Positions 8,912 through 16,468 of a DNA stretch of 64,000 bases are shown here, one piece after another. The DNA comes from an uncultured Elusimicrobia bacterium (GTDB lineage: Bacteria; Elusimicrobiota; Elusimicrobia; UBA1565; UBA9628): positions 124,001 through 188,000 of the forward strand of contig CAIKVT010000069.1 of NCBI GenBank assembly GCA_903830945.1, given 5' to 3'. Below the pieces are notes generated by a model. That model was given only the letters and a program-made list of their open reading frames with translations, did not search any database and was not told the origin of the DNA. The position numbers and the translations under genes are program-made. Within the stretch, counting starts at the first letter, position 1. Each line of letters starts with the position of its first letter.

Positions 8912-9738
8912 AACTGGCTCTCCATTGCGGCTGACGCTGGCTCATTCTTTCCTTGATCAATGGCTTCTTCGGATATTCCCCTTCGGCTCAGAAACTCGCG
9001 CGCAAAATCCGCATAGGCCTCGGCGCCCCTTGACTTGGGACCGTACTGGAAGATACATTGGCCGAAACCGGGGGCTTCTGCCAGACTGATGTTCCTTGGT
9101 ATTATAGTCTTAAATAGGGACTTGTCGAAATATTTCTCGACCTCCACTTTGACTTGATTTGAGAGGACCATGCGAGAGTCGAACATTGTCAGAACCCCCC
9201 CCTCTATTTCAAGTCCTGGATTCAGGGCTGACTTTACAGTCTTTATTGTCTGTAGGAAGTGGGCTAAGCCTTCCATTGAATAATATTCGCCCTGGATTGG
9301 GATTATAACTTTGTTTGCTGCATTTAGGGCATTGATTGTAAGCAGTCCAAGGGACGGCGGGCAGTCTATGATTATGAACTTGAATCTATCTTTCACTGCT
9401 GATATGGCTCCTTTTAGCCTGCTCTCGCGCGCCAAAGCAGGAACCAATTCAACTTCAGCTCCAACCAACTCTGGGCCAGAGCCGCAAACATACAAAGTCG
9501 GGATGATTGTTCCTTTGATGGTTTTTTCTAGAGGCATGAGTTCTACAATAACATTGTAGACGCTTGGGGTAAAAGTATTATGATCGAAACCGATCCCTGA
9601 AGTTGCATTGCCTTGTGGGTCCACATCGATCAGAAGCGTCGATTGCTTAAGTAAAGCAAGTGCGGCCGCGAGATTGATGGCAGTTGTTGTCTTGCCAACA
9701 CCTCCCTTCTGATTAGCGACGACGATTGTCTCTGCCAT
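8908..9738 (-). CDS. parA: Chromosome partitioning ATPase ParA/Soj
   Basis: 276 residues from ATG 9738, preceded by a GGGGGGAG ribosome binding site; an in-frame ATG at 9765 lies inside the probable -10 element and is unlikely. The deviant Walker A motif KGGVGKTTTAINL, the DVDPQGNATSG motif and the IIDCPPSLGLLTINAL Walker B region are all present. It is an ATP-dependent non-specific DNA-binding partner of ParB in origin segregation. First gene of a tightly overlapping unit extending to the lytic transglycosylase. A sigma-70-like promoter and two parS-like palindromes lie just upstream. Confidence 0.97.
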   Translation of the reverse strand: MAETIVVANQKGGVGKTTTAINLAAALALLKQSTLLIDVDPQGNATSGIGFDHNTFTPSVYNVIVELMPLEKTIKGTIIPTLYVCGSGPELVGAEVELVPALARESRLKGAISAVKDRFKFIIIDCPPSLGLLTINALNAANKVIIPIQGEYYSMEGLAHFLQTIKTVKSALNPGLEIEGGVLTMFDSRMVLSNQVKVEVEKYFDKSLFKTIIPRNISLAEAPGFGQCIFQYGPKSRGAEAYADFAREFLSRRGISEEAIDQGKNEPASAAMESQL

Positions 9739-9764
9739 TCTCCCCCCCGATATGAGGATTAACA

Positions 9765-9794
9765 TTTATAGCATTAGTTATGATCTGGAATCAA
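9765..9794 (-). promoter_or_regulatory. Probable parA promoter
   Basis: On the minus strand TTGATT (9789-9794) and TATAAA (9765-9770) are separated by 18 bases, 26 bases before the parA start. This is a good sigma-70 match in an otherwise ungened AT-rich stretch. The first parS-like palindrome begins 12 bases upstream of the -35, so ParB could influence transcription. Confidence 0.55.
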
Positions 9795-9805
9795 TGTTTC
9801 GATGA

Positions 9806-9821
9806 GTTTTCACGTGAGAAC
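9806..9821. other. parS-like palindrome 1
   Basis: GTTTTCACGTGAGAAC is an almost perfect 16-base palindrome centred on CACGTG, the same core as the well-known parS TGTTTCACGTGAAACA, but with different flanks. It lies upstream of parA. A near copy starts exactly 40 bases downstream. Proposed as a ParB-loading or autoregulatory site. Confidence 0.6.
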
Positions 9822-9845
9822 TTCCACGGATTATTTCATTCTATT

Positions 9846-9861
9846 GTTTTCACATGAAAAC
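9846..9861. other. parS-like palindrome 2
   Basis: GTTTTCACATGAAAAC matches palindrome 1 at 14 of 16 positions. The differences are CATG for CGTG in the core and AAAAC for AGAAC in the right arm. The 40-base start-to-start distance places both sites on the same face of the helix. Confidence 0.55.
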
Positions 9862-9886
9862 TGAATGTGTCGATGTGTACATCTAT

Positions 9887-9937
9887 TATGTTTTGGTATT
9901 TTTAAAGAGTATCTAAAATCTTTTAGTATGTTTTGGT
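9887..9937 (+). repeat. Two direct copies of TATGTTTTGGT, 40 bases apart
   Basis: TATGTTTTGGT occurs at 9887-9897 and 9927-9937, again exactly 40 bases start to start, followed by AT-rich sequence. With the two palindromes it makes a 130-base region of regularly spaced elements between parA and the next gene. Nothing else is visible between 9862 and 10080 apart from a weak half-site TTGTTCACATGA near 9976. Function unknown. Confidence 0.5.
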
Positions 9938-10093
9938 GCTTTTTGATATTGTTTAGCATTTATGTCTTGAGTGATTGTTCACATGACGTGCCCAGCCCTG
10001 GATTATCAGTTGCCAAATGCAGATGCAAGCTGTAAAATTCAAGATGGCAAGAGAAAGTTTTTTCGCAGACACGAACCGCGCAGGAGACCTCTC

Positions 10094-10621
10094 ATGAGCG
10101 TATCCTCACATCTGACCCCGGAACCAGAACGCCGCCTCTGGACCATCCTGGAACACATGCAGCACTCCGTGGAATGGACCGACCGCAAGATCGAGGCGAT
10201 CACCGCCCTCGCCATCGTCGAACTTGCCCTTATTCGGATGCTGGCCCCGGCCGGCCCATCGGGCATCCTGACCCTCGTGCTTCTCTCCCTCGCCCTGCCC
10301 CTCGGCGTCTTCGCCTTCTCTCCGCTGACCGGCATGCCCCAATGGCTCTATACCCCCGTTCCGCGCCAGGACAAGCCCAGCGTTGATCACTGCATGATCT
10401 GGGCCGAGGACATCGCCCAATACACCCACAGCGAACTCGTCCATCGCCTGGATAAATACCTCGGGGGGGGGATAACCGCGACGCCCTACCATGAGGATAT
10501 CGTAGGCCAGATCGTGATCCACGCGCGCATCGCCGTGCGCAAGCAGCGCCTATTCAACGCCGCCTGCGTCATCGTCGGAATCGCCCAACTGGGCGTGCTC
10601 GGACAACTGCTCTGGCGCTAA
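10094..10621 (+). CDS. DUF5706-like (Pycsar effector-type) membrane protein
   Basis: 175 residues from ATG 10094, with AGGAGA seven bases upstream; a longer frame from 9971 has no ribosome binding site. The layout is an N-terminal amphipathic helix with WTDRKIEAIT, two hydrophobic segments (about 35-55 and 60-80) ending in FAFSPL, a polar middle with MIWAEDIAQYTHSELVHRL, then HEDIVGQIVIHARIAVRKQ and a third hydrophobic segment at the C-terminus. This order and spacing match my memory of DUF5706, the PycTM effector family that disrupts membranes on cyclic UMP or CMP signalling. No cyclase gene is adjacent. A run of nine G at 10463-10471 encodes GGG. The family call rests on pattern only. Confidence 0.55.
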   Translation: MSVSSHLTPEPERRLWTILEHMQHSVEWTDRKIEAITALAIVELALIRMLAPAGPSGILTLVLLSLALPLGVFAFSPLTGMPQWLYTPVPRQDKPSVDHCMIWAEDIAQYTHSELVHRLDKYLGGGITATPYHEDIVGQIVIHARIAVRKQRLFNAACVIVGIAQLGVLGQLLWR

Positions 10622-11475
10622 CGGCCCGGCTTCACGGCGAGATAACCCATCAGCCGGTACATCAACTTGGCCGTCGCCAATTCAGAGGCGACCGTGTCCT
10701 TGAGCGGACAAAGCTCCATCACATCCACGCCCACCACCCGCTTGGCCTCGATGATGGCGCGGAAAAGCGATAGCGCCTCATGCCAGAGATACCCGCCCGG
10801 CTGAGGCGTGCCCACCCCCGGCACCACCGTCGGGTCGAAGCCGTCCATGTCGATGGATAAATACACGAGGGGGGGGAGAACCCGCAACACCTGAGGAATC
10901 AGCCGCCGCATGTCCCGATTCTTGTGCCAAAGAAATGTTCTCACATTTCCCCGCCCCGCCAGATGAACCTCTTCCTCGCCGATGGAGCGTATGCCAACCT
11001 GCGCCACGCGGCACTCCTTAGAGATCGGATGCATCGCGCAAGCGTGACTATAGGTCGACCCTTCGTACGAAGGCCGAAGATCCGCGTGCGCGTCAAAATG
11101 TAGAACCCCCAGCCCCGGATAGCGCCTCAGAAAAGGCGGGATGGTCGCATGAGAGAGCGAATGCTCCCCGCCCACGCAGAATAAGGTCTTTCCCGGCATG
11201 GCCGCGAGGCGCGACACCTCTTGTTCGATGCGCGAAAACACCTTCGACGCCGGACCGGAGATCCTCATTGCCGGAACGGTGTGAATGCCGTCCTTGTAAG
11301 TCAGACGGCCCAATTCCTCGTCGTAAAGCTCCACTCCCAGTGAGCCCTTCAGCAAGGCGGCTGGCCCTTTCGCCGTGCCCTGCTTATAGGACGTGGTGCG
11401 TTCGAAGGGCAGCGGCAGGACCACGAAGCGCGCGTTCGCAAGCGGAACGCTCATGTCCATGAATTTAGGCTGCAT
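10618..11475 (-). CDS. speB: Agmatinase/ureohydrolase family protein
   Basis: About 285 residues from ATG 11475; a GTG at 11541 would add 22 residues, and neither start has a clear ribosome binding site. The ureohydrolase metal ligands are complete: GGEHS, HFDAHADLR, and SIDMDGFDPTVVPGVGTP. It likely hydrolyses agmatine to putrescine and urea with two Mn ions, though agmatinase and related guanidino hydrolases cannot be separated by eye. It lies directly downstream of a deoxyhypusine-synthase homologue on the same strand, which supports a polyamine role. Convergent with and overlapping the DUF5706-like gene by four bases. Confidence 0.88.
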   Translation of the reverse strand: MQPKFMDMSVPLANARFVVLPLPFERTTSYKQGTAKGPAALLKGSLGVELYDEELGRLTYKDGIHTVPAMRISGPASKVFSRIEQEVSRLAAMPGKTLFCVGGEHSLSHATIPPFLRRYPGLGVLHFDAHADLRPSYEGSTYSHACAMHPISKECRVAQVGIRSIGEEEVHLAGRGNVRTFLWHKNRDMRRLIPQVLRVLPPLVYLSIDMDGFDPTVVPGVGTPQPGGYLWHEALSLFRAIIEAKRVVGVDVMELCPLKDTVASELATAKLMYRLMGYLAVKPGR

Positions 11476-11544
11476 CAACCCAATGGTACCAAAGAAACCG
11501 CCCCTCCCAGGGATCAAGATGGACGATGGCCCGGCCGGCACGTA

Positions 11545-12600
11545 CTACCGCAGCGCGGCCGGAATCTCAGCGGCGTTGAGCAGATCGCTGTACTTACGCC
11601 CCTGACGCACCTTCCAGGATCCCTTGTGATAAGCGTAGGCGGCAAGTATGGGAAATGCGATCGTGGCCTCGCAGAACACCATCTGCTCATAAGTCGTATC
11701 CACCTTGCCCCAGGAGCACGCCTCACGCAAGGTTGAACCGGACAGCGCCCCATCGCGTTCGTCGGCCACGGTGATCTGCACCGCGTACTTGTGCATCTTG
11801 CCCTGGTAGCCGATCATCTCCAGGCCCACGGTCACGTCCTGGGCAAAATTCTTAGGCGTCCCGCCGCCGATCATCAATAGCGCCGTGTCCTTCGCCGCCA
11901 TTTTCATGCGCACCAACTCGCGAAAGTCGCGCGCCGAGTCGATGCTCGCGTGCGCCTCCGGATGGTGCCACTGATGGTGCAGGAATCCGAAGCCCGCGGA
12001 ACAGTCCGAGAACGCGGGCACAAAGATGGGCACGCGCTTCTGGTAAGCCGCCAGCAGGATCGAGTCCTGGCACTTACAGTTCTTGGCCAAATATTTTCCC
12101 ATCTCCTCAAGGACCTCGCGCGAGGAGTACGGCTGCGGCTTCAAGGTGTCGCAGAGACGCGCGATCGTGTCGTCGCAGACACCCAGCTGGTCCTCGCAGA
12201 TGAAGGTGTCGTAGATGCGGTCCACGCGCACCGAGCGCAGCTCGTGGTCGTCGACCCACTTCGTGCCCTTGTAGTGCTTAAAGCCCAGGGACTCGAAGAA
12301 GTCCTGGTCCACGATGTTGGCTCCCGTGGAGACGATGGCATCGACCATGTTGTTGTTGACCAGGTCGAAGACCACGCGCTTGAGTCCCGCGGAGAATAGA
12401 GAGCCCGCTAGACAGAGGATCACGTCGCAGTCCTTGTCCGCCAGCATGCGGTCGTAGATCTCGCTGGCGCGGGCCAGGTCCCGGGCGGAGAACGCCATCT
12501 TGGACATGGCCTCCACCAGCGCGCGCGTGTCGTGCTGCGTGATGTCGATGTGCTCGATCGGATCTTTAAGGAAGTCCGACTTCTTCAGGTTCTCATTCAT
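11545..12600 (-). CDS. Deoxyhypusine synthase homologue (polyamine metabolism)
   Basis: 351 residues. It has the DHS fold signatures: CLAGSLFSAGLKR and VSTGANIVDQDF for NAD binding, FVPAFSDCSAG, and the C-terminal SGSTLREACSWGKVD, whose Lys aligns with the catalytic Lys of eukaryotic DHS (SWGKI). True DHS transfers aminobutyl from spermidine to eIF5A, which bacteria lack. Bacterial homologues are thought to transfer aminobutyl groups between small polyamines. Pairing with agmatinase supports this, but the exact product is not predictable here. The start has a GAGAG ribosome binding site enclosed by nested inverted repeats. Confidence 0.9.
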   Translation of the reverse strand: MNENLKKSDFLKDPIEHIDITQHDTRALVEAMSKMAFSARDLARASEIYDRMLADKDCDVILCLAGSLFSAGLKRVVFDLVNNNMVDAIVSTGANIVDQDFFESLGFKHYKGTKWVDDHELRSVRVDRIYDTFICEDQLGVCDDTIARLCDTLKPQPYSSREVLEEMGKYLAKNCKCQDSILLAAYQKRVPIFVPAFSDCSAGFGFLHHQWHHPEAHASIDSARDFRELVRMKMAAKDTALLMIGGGTPKNFAQDVTVGLEMIGYQGKMHKYAVQITVADERDGALSGSTLREACSWGKVDTTYEQMVFCEATIAFPILAAYAYHKGSWKVRQGRKYSDLLNAAEIPAALR

Positions 12601-12602
12601 TA

Positions 12603-12681
12603 AGGGACTCTCACTGCGATTGATTGTCTTTATCCTCGATATTTTAACATAATCGCAGAAGCCGCCCTCCCGCCAGTCCCT
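12603..12681 (-). promoter_or_regulatory. Structured leader with nested inverted repeats before the DHS homologue
   Basis: In the mRNA sense (minus strand) AGGGACT (12681-12675) can pair with AGTCCCT (12609-12603). Inside it CTGCGATT (12658-12651) can pair with AATCGCAG (12621-12614). The ribosome binding GAGAG lies in the TGAG/AGTCCCT junction just before the ATG at 12600, so the outer stem would mask initiation. The 29-base inner loop is AT-rich. It could alternatively end the tatD transcript, but there is no T run. Confidence 0.45.
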
Positions 12682-13484
12682 TAGATCTCGGGGAGACGAA
12701 ACAGCTCACCCGCGTTCTCGCTGGTCACCCGCGCGACGTCCGAAACGGACATCGCCCATACCTCGGCCAGGGCCGCAGCGATCTCAGGAACCGCCTGGGG
12801 CTCATTGCGCTTGCCGCGGCTGCTCTGCGGCGGAAGATACGGGCTGTCGGTCTCCAGCACCACGACGCCCGGTCCCACGCGACGGAAGACCTCGCGCAGC
12901 CGCGCGTTCTTCGGATAGGTCACCGGGCCGTCGGCACCGATGGCCCAGCCCGCTACGGCCAAGGACTCCGCGTCATCCGGCGTCCCGGAGAAGCAGTGGA
13001 CCACTCCCCAGAACCGCCGCCCCGGCGGGGGGAAATGGAAAATCTCCTGGACGATGGCCCACAGATCGGCATAGGCCTCGCGGCAGTGGATGACCACGGG
13101 CTTATCCCATCGCCGGCAGGCGGCGAGCAAGCTCCGCAACGCAGCCTTCTGGATATCCGGCGCCACCGGCCCGCGCGCGTAATCGAGGCCGATCTCGCCC
13201 ACCGCGACCACTTCCGGCAGCCCGATCTCGCGCTCCAGGCCGGCCAGGAACTCGTCCGTACAGCGCTCGGCATAGTAAGGGTGCAGCCCCAAGGCGCAAC
13301 GCACACTCTCGGGCCAGGCCCGGGCAAAAGCCAGGACCCGAGGCCAATCCTCGGGCGAGTCTGCGATCTCCACGAGCCGACCCACGCCAACGACCGCAGC
13401 GCGAGCCAGAACCTCCACACGATCCGCGTCGAACCGCGGGTCAGTGAGGTGGGTATGCGTGTCGAAGTAGGCGCCGACGGACAT
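12681..13484 (-). CDS. tatD: TatD family metal-dependent hydrolase/DNase
   Basis: 267 residues. The metal-binding set of the TatD amidohydrolase fold is intact: FDTHTHL near the start, VGEIGLDY, VVIHCREAY, VVHCFSGT, and LETDSPYLPP. TatD proteins remove nucleotides from 3' ends of DNA or RNA and are implicated in DNA repair and degradation. It is last in a four-gene minus-strand unit, seven bases after the TPR/HEAT protein. The TatD-linked radical SAM gene that often neighbours tatD is instead at 50 kb. Confidence 0.94.
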   Translation of the reverse strand: MSVGAYFDTHTHLTDPRFDADRVEVLARAAVVGVGRLVEIADSPEDWPRVLAFARAWPESVRCALGLHPYYAERCTDEFLAGLEREIGLPEVVAVGEIGLDYARGPVAPDIQKAALRSLLAACRRWDKPVVIHCREAYADLWAIVQEIFHFPPPGRRFWGVVHCFSGTPDDAESLAVAGWAIGADGPVTYPKNARLREVFRRVGPGVVVLETDSPYLPPQSSRGKRNEPQAVPEIAAALAEVWAMSVSDVARVTSENAGELFRLPEI

Positions 13485-13490
13485 GTCTCC

Positions 13491-14906
13491 TCAGCGTGAG
13501 GGCAGGGCCAAGACCTGCGGGTCCTTCTCCCAGGACAGGTACTCGGCGCGGGCCTTGGCCGCTTCCTGGGAGCCCTGGTAGTAATGATCGAGCACCATGG
13601 CGCGGGTCAAGAAGCGCACGGCCGGCTCCGGGTCCTTCAAGGCCTTCAGGACAAGGGGGAAGGTCTCCTTGGGGTCCAGGTCGGCAAAAAGGTTCAAGGC
13701 GCGCGCACGAACCAAGGGCTTCTCTGAACCCAGCCACTCGTCACGGCGCACGCGCAGCGCGTCGCGAGCAGATCCCTTGCCGATCTGGTAGAGCGCGTAA
13801 TCGGCGTTATGCCGGACGATCTCAGTGTCGTCGTCTAGCAGGTCGGCCAAAGTCTCAATCCAACGCGGGTCCTTGGCTTGGGCCGCCCTGACCGCGGCCT
13901 CCGCGCGCAAGGACGCGTCGTTGCAGGAGAGAAAATGCCCCAGCCCCTCCGGCCGGACCTGACTGAGCATGGCCTCGCGCCGCGAGTCAAGGATCTCGCG
14001 GATGCGCTGTTGCGCCGGCTCGCCATCGTCGTAACGTGGGTTTGCCCGATAGAGAGCGATATAGAAAGGCAGGGCCGCTTCAGCGTCCGCACGAGCCCTA
14101 AAATAGAGTTGCGCGAGCTTGGCCGCGCTATAGAGATCGTCCGGGTTCTTCTCCCAGGCTGCGGTGAAGCTATGGATCGCCCTCTCCACGTCGCGATCGT
14201 TGAGCGCCAGGGCCCCCTGTACCATGAGCGCACCCGCCTGTCCAGGCCGCCTGGACAGGGCCTCCGCCACCAGAGCCCGCGCCGCGTCCGCGCCGCCGTT
14301 CTGCCACGCGGCCATGGCCAAAGTTGAAAAAACCAACGGGTCCTGCGGCCTGCCGCGCCAGAGCTCTTCGAGAGCCTCCCGGGCTAAAACCGCGTCCGCG
14401 TCGGCGCCGGGCCCCTGCGCCAGGCGACCCAGTTCCTCGAGCGCGCCCCTGGCGCCAAACGTGCCAGGCTGCGCAGCCGCCAGACGTACCCAGGCCTTCA
14501 CAGCCTCACTCTTATCGCCGGCCGCGGACGCGTCGAATAGAGCATCCCCCAGGACATGGCGTCCCTGATAGAGGACCACGAACGAATGAGCTCTCATGAA
14601 CGCGTCATCTCCGAAGAAGCTCCGGGCCCAATACATGACGTAGAAAGCGTCCACGGGCCGACCAGCACGATACAAGGCCTCGGCCAAGCGCAGATGCTCG
14701 ACGCAATCGAGGTAATGCGCGCGGAAATCCACCCGAGCTTTCTTCAAGGCGGCGTCCGCGACTGCCGCCGACGGTGTCCGTGGACGTTCTGGCGCTCCGC
14801 CACGAAGCCAGTCGTAAAGGTAGGTCGCGTAAAGCCCCGCGGCCGCCACGATGATCCAGGACGCTCCCCATATCATCAAGCGGTGGCGGCGGGCGGCCGA
14901 AGCCAT
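13491..14906 (-). CDS. Membrane-anchored TPR and HEAT-repeat protein
   Basis: 471 residues. A single transmembrane helix lies near the N-terminus (LMIWGASWIIVAAAGLYATYLY), leaving the rest on the outer face. Residues about 50-330 contain Ala-rich helical pairs typical of tetratricopeptide repeats (for example ALALNDRDVERAIHSFTAAWEKNPDD, in part). About 340-450 has HEAT-like repeats (WIETLADLLDDDTEIVRHNADYALYQIG and two further units). It is probably a scaffold, with no catalytic motif seen. The start overlaps the stop of the preceding membrane gene. Function unknown. Confidence 0.75.
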   Translation of the reverse strand: MASAARRHRLMIWGASWIIVAAAGLYATYLYDWLRGGAPERPRTPSAAVADAALKKARVDFRAHYLDCVEHLRLAEALYRAGRPVDAFYVMYWARSFFGDDAFMRAHSFVVLYQGRHVLGDALFDASAAGDKSEAVKAWVRLAAAQPGTFGARGALEELGRLAQGPGADADAVLAREALEELWRGRPQDPLVFSTLAMAAWQNGGADAARALVAEALSRRPGQAGALMVQGALALNDRDVERAIHSFTAAWEKNPDDLYSAAKLAQLYFRARADAEAALPFYIALYRANPRYDDGEPAQQRIREILDSRREAMLSQVRPEGLGHFLSCNDASLRAEAAVRAAQAKDPRWIETLADLLDDDTEIVRHNADYALYQIGKGSARDALRVRRDEWLGSEKPLVRARALNLFADLDPKETFPLVLKALKDPEPAVRFLTRAMVLDHYYQGSQEAAKARAEYLSWEKDPQVLALPSR

Positions 14907-15667
14907 CAGAGGGTCTCCGCGTGCGGGTCACGCAGACTGTTGATGATGTCGCGGTAAACCTCATCCTCCTGCCCGCCATAGACATGGTACATGACCGTCT
15001 CTCCCAAAATATATGCCTCCACGCTAGGCTCGGGCAACTCGGTCTGGACCTGCATGCCGCGCAGCGAACTGACCTGGATATTCTTAATAGAGAACTTGTC
15101 TCCGTGCGCGGTGCGCTCCGCGTTGATAATGCGCGATAAACGTTCCGGGCCCATGATGTCCCCAGCCCAAGGATTGGGCTGGACATCGAAACGCACGATA
15201 CCCAACTGTCCAAAGAGCCCTTCGTGCACAAAATTCGTGGGGTCCGTCCCGGTCCGGCAGAAATAGACGATCTCGATGGTCTTCCTTTCATCCTTGAAAG
15301 AGACCACGGCCTCGTAGTTCTTGGGCAGGCGGATGACATAGCCCGTATTTCCAACGAAGGCGGACTCTCCCGTCGCGGAGATGACCGTAGTCGACGTGGG
15401 CAACGATCGGGGAAGCTCGCGCTGCCAGGTCAGCAGCGCCACAAGCGCAGCCACTATCGCAACCCCCGCAACCAAGAAAACCACGCTGATCCGGCTCGGC
15501 GCTGCGCGCCCCGGCGCAACCATGACCGGCGCGCGCATGGCGGCCTTAAGGGAATCGTCGAAGTCCACGTCGCCGACACCTTCCTGGGACAACTGCCGAC
15601 GCAATTCATCGATCGGATGCTGCTGCAGGTGCGCCTGCAAATAAGAAACCACCTCAGGCTTGACCAT
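14906..15667 (-). CDS. Single-pass membrane protein of unknown function
   Basis: 253 residues from ATG 15667, which has AGGGAGA eight bases upstream; in-frame starts further up lie inside the preceding gene. The first 55 residues are cytoplasmic and resemble a short helical domain (YLQAHLQQHPIDELRRQLSQEG, in part). A transmembrane helix spans about 61-80, and the outer domain starts GNTGYVIRLPKNYEAVVSF. The cytoplasmic part resembles the small N-terminal domains of envelope proteins that sense or bind partners. No family recognised. Co-transcribed with the TPR/HEAT protein and overlapping it. Confidence 0.7.
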   Translation of the reverse strand: MVKPEVVSYLQAHLQQHPIDELRRQLSQEGVGDVDFDDSLKAAMRAPVMVAPGRAAPSRISVVFLVAGVAIVAALVALLTWQRELPRSLPTSTTVISATGESAFVGNTGYVIRLPKNYEAVVSFKDERKTIEIVYFCRTGTDPTNFVHEGLFGQLGIVRFDVQPNPWAGDIMGPERLSRIINAERTAHGDKFSIKNIQVSSLRGMQVQTELPEPSVEAYILGETVMYHVYGGQEDEVYRDIINSLRDPHAETL

Positions 15668-16460
15668 GGGGGATCTCCCTGCGGTGCTCATTCTTGCTCC
15701 GTCTCCGCGTGAATCGGTCATAATGTTCGGGGGATCCGATATCGGAGAGCAGTCCCGTCTCGGGATAGCCCAGAAGCGTCTCCCCGGCCCTCACTACGGC
15801 CGGGAACACGTCCTTGATGAAATCGCTGGCCGCTCCGTCCGGGATGAAATGGAAGAGGCGGCGCCGGATAATCCAGAGCGGGGAGATGGCCAGGCCGGCC
15901 TGCCCCGGCGGGGAGTAGCGGGGGAAATCCACGATGCGCTGGGCCGGCCCTAGGACCACCGGCTCTCCGGCGCAGCCATGCTCCCCCGCGCAGCGTCGAC
16001 CCTGGACCGCGCAAGACTCCGGCCGTGCCCGGAGGTCCGGACGGAATGCGTGCAGGGCCAAGGTCGCCAGTCCTTGATGTCCCCGGTGGAAATGGATCAT
16101 GCGTCCGCAATCTGTCTCGGGAAAGATATCGCCAGGGAGAATCAGAATATCCTCCGGCAGTGACGCCGGGCCGATGGCCTTGATCTGCCCGGCATTACCG
16201 CGCGGGGCATCTGCCACCAAGTAACGCAGCCTCATCCCATGGCCGGACCCATCGCCGAAACGGGCTCGCACCTGTTCGGCCTGATAGTCTAAGCAGAGCA
16301 CAGCGGAGTCTATTCCTGCGCGCTTAAGCCACTTCAGCTGGTGTTCCAACAGCGGCCGGCCGTCCACCGGCACCAGGACCTTGGGGATGTACTCGCCGTC
16401 GACCCGCAGGCATTCGCTCTGCCCGCCGCCGATGACGACTGCGGTGATCCCGGTTTCCAT
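15654..16460 (-). CDS. Nucleotidyltransferase-like protein with altered signature motif
   Basis: 268 residues of the sugar-phosphate nucleotidyltransferase fold. PKVLVPVDGRPLLEHQLKWL, AGIDSAVLCLDYQAEQV, PRGNAG and ILILPGDIFPETD align well with the hddC gene product at 25592-26311, so the two are paralogues. The nucleotide-binding motif that in hddC reads GGRGERMRPWTDRIPKS is here GGGQSECLRVDGEYIPKV, which loses the conserved Arg. A Cys-rich insert (CAVQGRRCAGEHGCAGE) follows the middle. It may be inactive or have another role. Divergent from the glycosyltransferase gene across 49 bases. Confidence 0.75.
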   Translation of the reverse strand: METGITAVVIGGGQSECLRVDGEYIPKVLVPVDGRPLLEHQLKWLKRAGIDSAVLCLDYQAEQVRARFGDGSGHGMRLRYLVADAPRGNAGQIKAIGPASLPEDILILPGDIFPETDCGRMIHFHRGHQGLATLALHAFRPDLRARPESCAVQGRRCAGEHGCAGEPVVLGPAQRIVDFPRYSPPGQAGLAISPLWIIRRRLFHFIPDGAASDFIKDVFPAVVRAGETLLGYPETGLLSDIGSPEHYDRFTRRRSKNEHRREIPHGQA

Positions 16461-16468
16461 CCGTCTGG

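Noticed and set aside
9975-9990. Third parS-like site TTGTTCACATGACGTG
   Set aside because: Only the left half and core match; the right arm breaks the palindrome.
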